Shown one piece after another: positions 44,000 through 53,146 of a DNA stretch of 64,000 nucleotides. This DNA comes from Dactylococcopsis salina PCC 8305. Lineage in GTDB: Bacteria; Cyanobacteriota; Cyanobacteriia; Cyanobacteriales; Rubidibacteraceae. Position 1 is the stretch's first letter. Each line of letters starts with the position of its first letter. The notes beneath the pieces were generated by a model. It saw nothing but the letters and a program-made list of their open reading frames with translations, did not search any database and had not been told where the DNA came from. The stretch is taken from the NCBI RefSeq assembly GCF_000317615.1, contig NC_019780.1:1261840-1325839 (forward strand). The letters run 5' to 3'. Made by a program: the position numbers and the translations under genes.

Positions 44000-44983
44000 A
44001 TGGGAGGTCGTTCTTACAATCAAAAAATGTTTGATCACTCAAATCAAAAAGTTATCAATCATCGCACTTATATCGAACCGTTTGATATTTTAATCAGCAA
44101 CACAGATATTGCTAAATTTATCAAAACTGTTCCCGATGAGAGTATAGATTTAATTGTTACTTCTCCCCCTTATAATATCGGAAAAGTGTATGAGAATCGC
44201 CGAAAAATTGACGAATACTTAGAGTTTTATCAAGCGATTATTCAGGAATGTTATCGCATCCTCAAACCAAGTGGAAGTATTTGTTGGCAAGTAGGAAATT
44301 ATGTAGAAAAAGGAGAAATATATCCTTTAGATATCTTTTTTTATTCTCGTTTTAAAGACTTAGGCTTAAAACTCAGAAATCGAATTATTTGGCATTTTGG
44401 GCATGGCTTACACAGCAAAAAACGCTTTTCTGGCAGATATGAAACTGTTTTATGGTTTACGAAATCAGACCATTATACCTTTAATCTAGATGCGGTGAGA
44501 GTCCCCTCAAAATATCCAGGTAAAAAACATTATAAAGGAAGTAAAAGAGGACTTCCCTCTGGTAATCCTTTAGGAAAAAATCCCTCTGATTTTTGGGAGT
44601 TTATCGCCTCTGAATTTGATCAAGCTCTGTGGGATATTCCTAATGTTAAATCAAATCATCCTGAAAAAACAGAACATCCTTGTCAGTATCCGATCGAGTT
44701 GGTAGAGAGATTAGTTTTAGCTTTAACTGAAGAAGGAGAAGTAGTTTTTGATCCGTTTATGGGTGTTGGTTCATCGTTACTAGCGGGTTTAATTCATCAG
44801 CGAAAAGTTATCGGAGTTGATTTAGAAAAAAGATATGTAGAACTAGCAGAAGAAAGGATTTATAATCTTTTAAGTGGTAACTTGAAAAAACGAGATTTAG
44901 GAAAATCAGTTTACCAACCAAAAGGAACAGAAAAAGTCTGTATGAAACCAGACGAATGGAAACAAAACCAACTTTGGGATTAA
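44000..44983 (+). CDS. Type II N4-cytosine-type DNA methyltransferase (BglII/BstYI-like system)
   Basis: An alpha/beta-type methyltransferase with the catalytic motif TSPPYN typical of N4-cytosine enzymes, and motif I VFDPFMGVGSSLLAGL toward the C-terminus, so the motif order is that of the beta class (IV before I). It lies 6 bp upstream of a BglII/BstYI-like endonuclease gene, which makes it the protecting enzyme. The frame is open from a GTG at 43934 inside the gap2 terminator. ATG at 44000 or 44027 is more likely; a TATAAT hexamer overlaps the first, which would favour the second. AT-rich relative to flanking genes. Confidence 0.88.
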   Translation: MGGRSYNQKMFDHSNQKVINHRTYIEPFDILISNTDIAKFIKTVPDESIDLIVTSPPYNIGKVYENRRKIDEYLEFYQAIIQECYRILKPSGSICWQVGNYVEKGEIYPLDIFFYSRFKDLGLKLRNRIIWHFGHGLHSKKRFSGRYETVLWFTKSDHYTFNLDAVRVPSKYPGKKHYKGSKRGLPSGNPLGKNPSDFWEFIASEFDQALWDIPNVKSNHPEKTEHPCQYPIELVERLVLALTEEGEVVFDPFMGVGSSLLAGLIHQRKVIGVDLEKRYVELAEERIYNLLSGNLKKRDLGKSVYQPKGTEKVCMKPDEWKQNQLWD

Positions 44984-44989
44984 TTGTAA

Positions 44990-45571
44990 ATGATAGTAGC
45001 AGGTGAGTATTCTTTTAATGGTGGTAAAGAAAAACTAGAAAGTGATTTTAGTGAACATCTAAGGGAAATTAAAGAAGTAATAAAACAGTGTGATTCATCC
45101 TTATGTAAAAAGAAAAAAAGTAAAGAAAAAACAAAGCAAGGTCAAATCCTTTATAGTCCTAAATGCTTAAATGACCAATTTGCTCGATGTTTTCAAGAAA
45201 AAAGCTGGGGGAGCTATCGTATTCCCTGTAGCTATTCCAGTAGTTACTATACATCAAACTATCAACCCCAAAATAGCATGGATCATAAAAATGCTTACAG
45301 AGAAATGGATTTTATCAAAGGTAAAGTTGGCGTAGAAGTCCAATTTGGTAAGTATTCTTTTATGGTTTATAATGTTTGCGCCAAAATGACTATTTTTAGT
45401 AAAAAAGCTGGCATTAAAGCTGGCGTTGAAATTGTTCCCATCAAAGATTTAGCCGTTCAAATGTCCACAGGTGTTAGCTATTTTGAACAAATTGTTTGGG
45501 ATTTAGAGCAGAGAGGAGTTTCTAACATTGACATTCCTGTGTTAATTATCGGTATCATGGTTGCTGAGTGA
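44990..45571 (+). CDS. BglII/BstYI-family type II restriction endonuclease
   Basis: A 193-residue endonuclease of the BglII/BstYI family. The active-site residues are visible with exact spacing: Asp107 in REMDFIKGKVG, then Glu116 and Gln118 in VEVQFGKYSF, giving D-x8-E-x-Q, as in BglII (Asp84, Glu93, Gln95). Family members cleave AGATCT or RGATCY; which applies here cannot be read from sequence. The N-terminal third has a Lys-rich loop (CKKKKSKEKTK). Together with the methyltransferase 6 bp upstream it forms a complete restriction-modification system, probably acquired, inserted between gap2 and ilvD. Confidence 0.86.
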   Translation: MIVAGEYSFNGGKEKLESDFSEHLREIKEVIKQCDSSLCKKKKSKEKTKQGQILYSPKCLNDQFARCFQEKSWGSYRIPCSYSSSYYTSNYQPQNSMDHKNAYREMDFIKGKVGVEVQFGKYSFMVYNVCAKMTIFSKKAGIKAGVEIVPIKDLAVQMSTGVSYFEQIVWDLEQRGVSNIDIPVLIIGIMVAE

Positions 45572-45619
45572 TAATTAAAAGGCTGGGTTGAGATGAAAAA
45601 ACCCAACCCAAAAATCCAA

Positions 45620-47305
45620 TTAAACGAGATTCAAATCGGTGACAGCGCCCAAACTGCTAGAAGAAACGATTTTGGCATATTTCGCTAAAACGCCACGAGG
45701 ATAACGAGGAGAAGGAGGTTGCCAGTTTTTCCGACGTTGCGCCAATTCCTCATCGCTAACATGGAGATGCAACGATCGAGCGTAGGAATCAATCGTGATC
45801 GTATCTCCCTCTTCTACCAGTGCGATATTACCTCCCACCGCTGCTTCTGGGGCGACATGACCGACAACCATGCCATAAGTTCCACCAGAGAAACGACCAT
45901 CAGTAATTAACCCCACAGAATCTCCTAATCCAGCCCCAATAATCGCCGAAGTGGGGGCTAACATTTCCCGCATCCCTGGACCCCCTTTCGGCCCTTCATA
46001 GCGCACAATTACAATGTCTCCTTCTTGAATTTTGCCAGCGAGAATCGCGTCTAAACAGTCTTCTTCTGATTCAAACACTCGCGCTGCCCCCGTGATTTTC
46101 GGAGTTTTCACGCCGCTAATTTTCGCCACTGCTCCTTCTGTGGCAAGATTTCCCTTTAAAATGGCAAGGTGTCCTTGAGGATACAAAGGATTTTCCCATT
46201 GACGGATCACTTCTTGATCCGTTGCGGGTTGACTGGGGACATCTTCTAAAATTTCAGCAATGGTTTCTCCTGTAATGGTTAGGGCCTCACCATGTAATAA
46301 ATCATGCTCTAAAAGCATTTTCATTACTAAGGGAATCCCGCCTACATTATGTAGATTCGTGATCACAAAACGACCTGACGGTTTAAGATCACAAATAACA
46401 GGGACGCGATCGCGAATGGTGGCAAAATCATCTAAGGTTAAATCCACTCCGATTGTATTGGCGATCGCCAGTAAATGTAAAACGGCATTGGTTGATCCTC
46501 CCACCGCCATAATCACCGAAATGGCATTTTCAAACGCCTTACGGGTGAGAATTTGGCTGGGTAGAATCTGTTTCCGAATTGCCTCCACGAGAGCAAACGC
46601 AGACTTTGCCGCGCTATCGGCTTTTTCTGCGTCTTCTGCTGCCATTGTGGAAGAATAAGGGAGACTCATTCCCATGACTTCAAACGCCGAGGACATCGTA
46701 TTCGCCGTGAACATTCCACCACAAGAACCCGCCCCAGGACAAGCGCGACGTTCAATTTCAGTGAGATGTGCTTCATCAATTTTACCAGCACTATGTTGTC
46801 CCACCGCTTCAAAGGCGCTGACAATGGTTAAATCTTCTCCCTGATAATGTCCAGGTTTGATTGTTCCCCCATAAACGAAAATTGAAGGGATATTGAGACG
46901 AGCCATCGCGATCATCGCCCCAGGCATATTCTTGTCACAACCGCCGATCGCTAAAACCCCATCTAGGCTTTGACCATTACACACCGTTTCGATCGAGTCT
47001 GCAATCACATCACGGGAAACCAGAGAATATTTCATCCCTTCTGTTCCCATGGAAATCCCGTCAGAAATCGTAATCGTGCCAAACATTTGAGGCATTGCGC
47101 CCGCTTGTTTGAAAGCCGCTTCAGCGCGAAGTGCTAAATCATTAATTCCCACATTACAAGGGGTGATGGTGCTAAACCCATTCGCTAATCCCACAATTGG
47201 TTTTGTAAAATCTTCATCTCCAAACCCAACTGCTCGTAGCATCGCACGGTTTGGCGTTCTCTGTGTCCCTTGGGTAATCGCTTTACTTCGTAAATTTTCC
47301 GACAT
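45620..47305 (-). CDS. ilvD: Dihydroxy-acid dehydratase
   Basis: IlvD dehydrates dihydroxy-isovalerate and -methylvalerate to the keto acids for valine, isoleucine and leucine, using a 2Fe-2S cluster. The 561-residue protein shows the cluster and active-site cysteines in [12 protein letters not shown] and [39 protein letters not shown], and [18 protein letters not shown]. The length is usual for the family. It is monocistronic; a C-terminal repeat-free spacer of 48 bp, containing a GGTTGGGTTGAG/CCCAACCC remnant, separates it from the restriction enzyme gene. Confidence 0.97.
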   Translation of the reverse strand: MSENLRSKAITQGTQRTPNRAMLRAVGFGDEDFTKPIVGLANGFSTITPCNVGINDLALRAEAAFKQAGAMPQMFGTITISDGISMGTEGMKYSLVSRDVIADSIETVCNGQSLDGVLAIGGCDKNMPGAMIAMARLNIPSIFVYGGTIKPGHYQGEDLTIVSAFEAVGQHSAGKIDEAHLTEIERRACPGAGSCGGMFTANTMSSAFEVMGMSLPYSSTMAAEDAEKADSAAKSAFALVEAIRKQILPSQILTRKAFENAISVIMAVGGSTNAVLHLLAIANTIGVDLTLDDFATIRDRVPVICDLKPSGRFVITNLHNVGGIPLVMKMLLEHDLLHGEALTITGETIAEILEDVPSQPATDQEVIRQWENPLYPQGHLAILKGNLATEGAVAKISGVKTPKITGAARVFESEEDCLDAILAGKIQEGDIVIVRYEGPKGGPGMREMLAPTSAIIGAGLGDSVGLITDGRFSGGTYGMVVGHVAPEAAVGGNIALVEEGDTITIDSYARSLHLHVSDEELAQRRKNWQPPSPRYPRGVLAKYAKIVSSSSLGAVTDLNLV

Positions 47306-47419
47306 TCTTTGTTCTCCAACGTTCTTTTCTATTTTGCCGTTAATCTTTCCGATATGGGAATCAATTCTCAGGAAATTTTCACGATTCGCTTAGGATAACT
47401 TTACTTTCAGAAGTAACTA

Positions 47420-47687
47420 GGGGTTGCTGAAAAAGTCCATTGGTTGGTTAAGTAAGGCAAGAGGCAAGAGGCAAAAGGCAAGTTGCCTTAGGCAAGTTGC
47501 CTTAGGCAAGAGGCAAGTTGCCTTAGGCAAGAGGCAAGTTGCCTTAGGGTTGATTGATCGGTAGGAGGGGAAGGTTTTGATGCAAGGTGTGTGACGATTG
47601 AACAATCAATGAACTTGCATTTTTATCTGAACTGAATCGCCTCAAATCCTTATTTGGTAAGACTTTCAGTTTTCTTGACTCAAGCCC
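47420..47687 (+). mobile_element. GGGCTTACTG MITE family (copy 2)
   Basis: 268 bp from GGGGTTGCTGAAAAAGTCC to CTTGACTCAAGCCC, flanked by the 6-bp duplication TAACTA (47414-47419 and 47688-47693). The interior repeats GGCAAGA-type heptamers interleaved with TTGCCTTA, so here the variable region has become partly palindromic (GGCAAGTTGCC). Confidence 0.8.
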
Positions 47688-47695
47688 TAACTATA

Positions 47696-47796
47696 TATAG
47701 CAATCCCAAATGAATTGTAAATTAATCCCCCCTAACCCCCCTTTGTAAGGGGGGAACGGTTTATCAACTTTTTACAAATGAATTAGAACTGCTATA
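47696..47796. mobile_element. MITE of the TATAGCAATC family (copy 2)
   Basis: 101 bp between TATAGCAATCCCAAATGAAT and ATGAATTAGAACTGCTATA, imperfect inverted ends of about 26 bp, with a CCCCCCTTTGTAAGGGGGG palindrome inside. It sits exactly at the truncated 5' end of the DEP-domain remnant and only 8 bp from the preceding MITE. Confidence 0.7.
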
Positions 47797-48123
47797 GAAC
47801 TGATTGAAGAAGATACACCGATTTTAAGTCGCAGTGAAAACTTAGAAACAATTGTAGAAGCGATTAGAAATACTCCTGGTTTAATTCGGGATAATCGTCA
47901 CAAATTGAGGACTTATCCTCGATCGATTGTAGGGACAGAATTAGTAGATTGGTTGTATCATTATATCAATTGTTCTCGGGAAAGCGCGATCGAAGTGGGA
48001 CAATTATTGCTCGATCGAGGCTGGTTACATCATACCTGGGATGAGCATGATTTCAAAGATGAACATTTGTTTTATCGGTTTTATCAAGATGAAAAATTTA
48101 GTCTTCCTCTGATTACTGGTTAA
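47797..48123 (+). pseudogene. DEP-domain protein fragment, 5' truncated
   Basis: The frame is open from just after a TGA inside the MITE at 47780 and encodes ELIEEDTPILSRSENLETIV, then a DEP domain: LIRDNRHKLRTYPRSIVGTE, LVDWLYHYINC and GWLHHTWDEHDFKDEHLFYR, ending FSLPLITG. DEP domains mediate membrane or partner binding in signalling proteins. No ATG exists upstream of the domain; the only in-frame start is the TTG at 47905, which lies within the DEP domain. The gene is therefore probably a remnant cut by the MITE, unless a non-standard start such as ATT or CTG is used. Confidence 0.7.
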
Positions 48124-48129
48124 GCCATC

Positions 48130-48415
48130 AAAGATGTAGGTTGGGTGGAGTTCACGAAACCCAACATTTAAGATGTAGGTGGGGTGAAGAAGACGAAACC
48201 CAACATTTAACATGTAGGTGGGGTGAAGAAGACGAAACCCAACATTTAAGCAGGTAGCGGATTAGATGTAGGTGGGGTGGAGTTCACGAAACCCAACATT
48301 TAACATGTAGCAATGATGTTGGGTTTCACTTCGTTTCACGCAACCTACCACGAAACCCAACATTTAAGATGTAGCAATGGTGTTGGGTTACGCGGTAGCT
48401 TCACCCAACCTACGA
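48130..48415. repeat. Tandem GGTTGGGT/ACCCAAC hairpin repeats
   Basis: About eight copies of a 35-50 bp unit of the form GATGTAGGTTGGGTGGAGTT followed by CACGAAACCCAACATTTAA, in both orientations. Each has the inverted TTGGGT/ACCCAA arms. The cluster fills the space between the DEP remnant and the GH57-like gene; no gene is seen. Confidence 0.85.
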
Positions 48416-48535
48416 TTACTTATCCTACGCAATTAAATCAGCAGGAATTTTGACTCAAGATTTGGTGGGAAACTAAGAGCGGGTACAACTAACAAAAACA
48501 ACGGCTCTTTTGAGAGCAACAGGAGGGATTGTAAA

Positions 48536-51070
48536 ATGGATATACAGCAAGTATCATCTGTGGTTAAGAAAACATTAACAACAGTTGAAGAAAATAAGGA
48601 AACGGCAACCCAAACGGGAGTTTCTGTAACAATCCATGGACATTTTTATCAACCACCACGAGAGAATCCTTATTTAGAAGCGATCGAGCGACAAAAAAGC
48701 GCGGAACCGTTCCATGATTGGAATGAACGCATCCACTACCAATGTTATCGCCCCAATGTTTTTGCCAGAGTTTTAAACGAACAGGGAGAAATCATTGATA
48801 TTATTAATAATTTTGAATATTTAAGTTTTAATATCGGACCGACTTTAATGTCGTGGTTGGAACGATATGATTTAGAAGTTTATCAGAAAATAATTGAAGC
48901 CGATCGCATCAGTTGTCAACGGCTGAATGGACATGGGAACGCGATCGCGCAGCCTTATAATCATGCCATTCTTCCCCTGGCGAATCAAGCGGATCAATTA
49001 ACCCAAATTCGTTGGGGAAAAATTGATTTTCAATCTCGATTTGGACGAGAACCAGAAGGAATGTGGCTACCCGAAACCGCCGTCGATTATGCCACCTTAG
49101 AAACCCTCATTGCTGAAAATATCCGTTTTATTATTCTCTCTCCCTCGCAAGCGCAACGTTGTCGCCCTCTCCCCACTGGTAATGATCCCTCTCCCCAATA
49201 TTGGCAGGAAGTGGGGGGATCACAAATTAACCCCAGTCGTCCTTATCGTTGTTATGTGACAGAAAGCGATTTTATTGATATCTTTTTCTACGACGGTCCG
49301 ATCTCAGCAGATATGGGCTTTCATAATGTCCTGAATACCTCCCAATACTTCGCAGAACGGCTACGACAAGCGATTCAAGGAGATCATCGTCCGTCACAAC
49401 TGATTAATGTCGCCACCGATGGGGAAACCTTCGGACATCATAAACCAGGAACAGAAAAATGTTTAGCTTACGCCTTTACTCGTGAGTTTCCCGCGCGACG
49501 ATGGCAAGTCAGCAACTATGGTCATTATCTCAGTGAGAATCCTCCCAGATGGGAAGTAATGATTAAACCGATGACTTCTTGGAGTTGTTCTCATGGGGTG
49601 GAACGTTGGCGTAGTCATTGCGGTTGTGGCGGTAGTGAACAGTCTCAGCAATACTGGCGTAAACCGCTACGGGAGAGTTTAGACGGGTTGCGCGATCGAT
49701 TAATCGAGATTTTTGAACAAGAAGGAAAAAAACTATTTATAGACATTTGGGACGCTCGTAATGACTACATTAACGTCATCCGAGATTATACCTCTGTCAC
49801 CTCTTTTCTCTCTCGTCACAGTAATCATCCTCTCAGCCCCCAAGAACAAATTGAAGCGTTGCGCTTGTTAGAAATGCAACGGAATGCGCTATTAATGTTT
49901 ACCAGTTGTGGCTGGTTTTTTGAGGAACTTTCCCGTCCAGAAGGCGTGCAAATTTTACGTTATGCCTCCCGTGCCATGAATTTAGCAGAAAAAGTGTGCG
50001 GTGAATCTCTAGAACTAGAGTTTATGAAACGTTTAGCAGCCGCCCCCAGTAACAGTGAAAGGTTCAAAAATGGGGCGGAAATCTATCATCATCTAGTGAA
50101 ACCCGCACGGATCACCGTCGAACAAATTACTGCCCATTACGCCCTCAGTTCCTTATTTCAACTTCATCCCCAACAAGATCATCACTATGCTTATTATGTC
50201 ACCCAACAAGACTACCAAAGACAAACCATTGGGGCGCTCACCCTTGCGATGGGAGAATTGAAAATGCAGCGCCGTAACACTGGCGAAACGGATCATTTAG
50301 TGTTTGCTGTGTTACATCTCGGAGGATGGGATTTTCATTGTTGTGTACAATCTTTCCCTGGACGTACCGCTTACACAATGGCGTTAGAAAGCATTTTTAC
50401 CACATTTAAACAGGGCAGTGCAGCCAAAACAATCCTAGCGATGAAAGATCATTTTGGTGAACAGTCTCTCGGGTTAGAAAATCTGTTTGTAGAGAAACGA
50501 ATGGAAATTATGCAGCAATTGGCGCAACAGACAAAAACTCGTCTCCATGAACTTTATACTCAGATTGATCGTGACAATTACAGTATCTTGGTTGCGTTTC
50601 ATCAAGATGAGATTCCAGTACCGCGAGAGTTACAAGTGGCGGCGGAAATTGCCCTTTCTCAGCGTTGTTTGAAGGGGTTACAGGAGTTGGAACAGGTGGA
50701 GGATGAAACAGCATCCCGCAATGAGGTTTTAGGAGAGTTAGAGGCAATTGTAACGGAAGCGAAAGGGTTACAGTTATCGCTTGAGATTTCAGAAGGGAAG
50801 AAGATTCTCGAACGGTTAACGTTACGATCGCTCTGGCATTTACTCCATGATTGTCCCGATGATGCCACGATTGGTGACTATACTCGACGACTGATTGAGT
50901 TGGGACATCTGCTTGGTGTGGGAATTATGCTCGATCGATGCCAAGAGTTATATTACCATTGGTTACAGACTTTTGCTCGTGATCAACTGTCTCCAGAATT
51001 GCAGCCTCTCTTACAGTTAGGGTTAGATTTAGCGGTGGATGTTCGTCCTTGGTTGAAACAATTCGATTAA
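48536..51070 (+). CDS. DUF3536/GH57-family glycoside hydrolase-like protein
   Basis: An 844-residue protein with an N-terminal glycoside hydrolase family 57 barrel (about 28-330; VTIHGHFYQPPRENPYLE, FNIGPTLMSWLERY, PEGMWLPETAVDY, NVATDGETFGHHKPG) and a C-terminal DUF3536 region. GH57 enzymes act on alpha-glucans; this subgroup is widespread in cyanobacteria and probably has a role in glycogen or related polysaccharide metabolism, but the substrate is not established. GlyGluThr/PheGlyHisHis and the PheTyrAspGly segment suggest retained catalytic residues. GGAGG lies 11 bases before the start codon. Monocistronic. Confidence 0.88.
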   Translation: MDIQQVSSVVKKTLTTVEENKETATQTGVSVTIHGHFYQPPRENPYLEAIERQKSAEPFHDWNERIHYQCYRPNVFARVLNEQGEIIDIINNFEYLSFNIGPTLMSWLERYDLEVYQKIIEADRISCQRLNGHGNAIAQPYNHAILPLANQADQLTQIRWGKIDFQSRFGREPEGMWLPETAVDYATLETLIAENIRFIILSPSQAQRCRPLPTGNDPSPQYWQEVGGSQINPSRPYRCYVTESDFIDIFFYDGPISADMGFHNVLNTSQYFAERLRQAIQGDHRPSQLINVATDGETFGHHKPGTEKCLAYAFTREFPARRWQVSNYGHYLSENPPRWEVMIKPMTSWSCSHGVERWRSHCGCGGSEQSQQYWRKPLRESLDGLRDRLIEIFEQEGKKLFIDIWDARNDYINVIRDYTSVTSFLSRHSNHPLSPQEQIEALRLLEMQRNALLMFTSCGWFFEELSRPEGVQILRYASRAMNLAEKVCGESLELEFMKRLAAAPSNSERFKNGAEIYHHLVKPARITVEQITAHYALSSLFQLHPQQDHHYAYYVTQQDYQRQTIGALTLAMGELKMQRRNTGETDHLVFAVLHLGGWDFHCCVQSFPGRTAYTMALESIFTTFKQGSAAKTILAMKDHFGEQSLGLENLFVEKRMEIMQQLAQQTKTRLHELYTQIDRDNYSILVAFHQDEIPVPRELQVAAEIALSQRCLKGLQELEQVEDETASRNEVLGELEAIVTEAKGLQLSLEISEGKKILERLTLRSLWHLLHDCPDDATIGDYTRRLIELGHLLGVGIMLDRCQELYYHWLQTFARDQLSPELQPLLQLGLDLAVDVRPWLKQFD

Positions 51071-51143
51071 CGGATTAGCCCCCTCACCCCCAATCTTGGG
51101 GGAACTTAATGTGATCACCCTTCATCATTCATTATTAATCTTA

Positions 51144-51348
51144 GGGCTTGCTGTTGGGAAACTGAAAGTTTTATCAAATAAGGATTTGGGGCGATTCAGT
51201 TCTTGTAAAAATGCAAGTTCATTGATTGTTCAATCGTCACGCACCTTGCATCAAAACCTTCCCCTCCTACCGATCAATCAACCCTCTTGCCTCTTGCCTT
51301 TTGCCTTTTGCCTTACTAAACCAACCAATGGACTTTTTCAGCAACCCC
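51144..51348 (-). mobile_element. GGGCTTACTG MITE family (copy 3, inverted)
   Basis: 205 bp between GGGCTTGCTG and GCAACCCC, flanked by TAATCTTA (51136-51143 and 51349-51356). It is the inverse of the copy at 47420, with only four to five heptamers (GGCAAGA/GGCAAAA on the other strand). The right flanking duplication overlaps the stop codon of the TPR gene. Confidence 0.8.
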
Positions 51349-51353
51349 TAATC

Positions 51354-52472
51354 TTAAAGATTGCGGAGTTGCATTTGTGAGCGATCTTTTCCCTCTTGAT
51401 TTTGCACTTCTGTAAACAGTTGGTAGGCAGTTTGAAAGGCTTTTCTCGCTTCACGGACTCGATCGCGTCCTTTTAATGCTAATCCGAGGTTATAATAAAT
51501 AGCTGGATTATCAGGGACAAACTGCTTTAAACGCTGATATGTGTTCACTGCGTCGGCGTATTGTTCTTGTTTGAGTTGCACTTCCCCCAGTGCAATTAAG
51601 GCTTCTATTGATTGAGAATCTAAATTAATCGCCTGTTTGTAAGCTGAGGCGGCGGCGTTAATTTCACCGTATTGTTGTAAGAGTTTTCCTTTTTGATAAT
51701 AGCCTCTAGAATGATTCGGATAGCGTTGTAAGAAAGTTTCTATGGTTTTTAGCGCAAATGGAAATTTTCCCTGTTGTTGATAAGCTGTGGTCAAGTCTAG
51801 CCAAGCTGCGGTGGTTTCTGGTGCGATTTTAATTACTTTTTCTAAGTGCGCGATCGCACGCGGATAATTCCCCTGTTGCACCAATAATGATCCGATAACC
51901 GCATTTGCTTCTGGATGATTGGGTTCAATTTCTAATAGTTTTTCGTAAACTGAGATCGCACCTGCGCGATCATTTTGACGCAATAAAACCGCCCCTAAAC
52001 CCAAGTATGCGGGAACTTTTTTCGGGGCGAGTTCCGTCGATCGATGATAAGCGGTACTAGCAGCCGAATAGTCTTGAATCTTTGCTAAAGTGTGACCTAA
52101 AGCATAATAAAACTCTGCATTATTCGGCTCAAGATTAATTGCTCGTCGATACGCCCAAGCGGCTGCTTTATAATTCCCTTGACGAGCTTCTAAATAACCT
52201 AAACCAGAAAAAATCCTCGCATTATCCCCATCTAAACGCGCGGCTTGCCGATAAATTCGTGTTGCTTCTTGATATTCCTTCGCTTCTGCTAATTTTCGCC
52301 CCCGTTCCAATAATTCTCTTAAGTAGTCTTGACGGTTTTGTTGAGCAAAGTAAATATTTTCTATGACATTATTTTCCATAGAACTTTCACTTAATACAAC
52401 GGGAGAAGTCAGGGTAATTGGTAACGTCGCAACGGCGATGATAATTTTGTGAAAACAATTTTTACTTGGCAC
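51354..52472 (-). CDS. Secreted TPR-repeat protein
   Basis: A 372-residue protein with an N-terminal signal-like helix (KIIIAVATLPITLTSPVVL) followed by about eight tetratricopeptide repeats from residue 57 to near the C-terminus (for example GNYKAAAWAYRRAINLEPNN, AEFYYALGHTLAKIQDYSAA). TPR superhelices bind partner proteins; the likely location is the periplasm or thylakoid lumen. No catalytic domain is present and no partner is evident from neighbours. The stop codon lies within the 8-bp duplication of the adjacent MITE, so that insertion landed right at the gene end without changing the product. Confidence 0.85.
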   Translation of the reverse strand: MPSKNCFHKIIIAVATLPITLTSPVVLSESSMENNVIENIYFAQQNRQDYLRELLERGRKLAEAKEYQEATRIYRQAARLDGDNARIFSGLGYLEARQGNYKAAAWAYRRAINLEPNNAEFYYALGHTLAKIQDYSAASTAYHRSTELAPKKVPAYLGLGAVLLRQNDRAGAISVYEKLLEIEPNHPEANAVIGSLLVQQGNYPRAIAHLEKVIKIAPETTAAWLDLTTAYQQQGKFPFALKTIETFLQRYPNHSRGYYQKGKLLQQYGEINAAASAYKQAINLDSQSIEALIALGEVQLKQEQYADAVNTYQRLKQFVPDNPAIYYNLGLALKGRDRVREARKAFQTAYQLFTEVQNQEGKDRSQMQLRNL

Positions 52473-52603
52473 AATCTTCTGATTTATTAACTATTTTGTC
52501 GGCTGATCACAATTTCATTTTCATTACTATACCCTAATTTTGTAAAGTTATATAACTTTAATAGTTAGCCCCCTATCCCCCAATCTTGGGGTAATACCAA
52601 TTT

Positions 52604-52641
52604 CTTGTAGGGTTTGCAAGGCAAACCCTACGGTCAATGAG
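52604..52641. repeat. 38-bp palindromic repeat (copy 1)
   Basis: TTGTAGGGTTTGCAAGGCAA with ACCCTACGGTCAATGAG; inverted GTAGGGTTTGC/GCAAACCCTAC arms. An identical copy lies at 59842-59879, where it forms the 3' end of menD. Confidence 0.8.
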
Positions 52642-52690
52642 ATTTTTTGCAGTTTAACCATTTTCTGCTTTTTTCACTCGATCGAACCAT

Positions 52691-52819
52691 CTAAAACTCT
52701 CCTGGATCAGGACGACGATCGTAAATTTCTACCTGATATTTTCCCCGTCGCAAGAGATAATGAGCTAATAATAATCCTGCTGGTCCCGCGCCAATGATAA
52801 CAATTTTTGCTAATACCAT
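52691..52819 (-). pseudogene. Remnant of an FAD-dependent oxidoreductase (N-terminal 42 codons)
   Basis: Read on the minus strand, the sequence encodes a dinucleotide-binding start, KIVIIGAGPAGLLLAHYLL, then GKYQVEIYDRRPDPGEF and a stop codon. It matches the first beta-alpha-beta unit of FAD monooxygenases (kynurenine 3-monooxygenase/UbiH-like; the EIYDRRPDP segment). Everything after residue 42 is absent. The ATG and MVL are contributed by the end of an AATACCATTTT MITE. It is too short to fold as an enzyme and is best read as a decayed gene. Confidence 0.75.
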
Positions 52820-52945
52820 TTTGGAAAAGGAAAGTTACATTTAAGCCCCCCAAACTTGGAAAGTTACATTTAAGCCCCCCAAACTTGGGGGGTTGGGGGC
52901 TTAAGTAGTCGATACCGTAGCACCAACTCTTCAAAATGGTATAAC
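52812..52945. mobile_element. MITE of the AATACCATTTT family (copy 2)
   Basis: About 134 bp from AATACCATTTTGGAAAAGG to CTTCAAAATGGTATAAC. The interior GAAAGTTACATTTAAGCCCC-CCAAACTTG segment is duplicated in tandem, and a GGGGGGTTGGGGGC follows. The TAGCACCAACTCTTC segment near the right end matches copy 1. Confidence 0.7.
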
Positions 52946-53146
52946 ATCAAGTTTGCTCCTTCTGTTTCAATTATCCTTTACTCATTTCTAAATGATGCTA
53001 TGGTTTGATCAATTTGAATGATACCCTAAATTAAAATTACGAAGGGCAAATTAACAATCTACTCTCACAAAATGGTATTATATTTAAGAACAAATCGCAA
53101 TCTATTCTATCATCATAAAACAAAATTGTTGAACTAATAAACTAAT

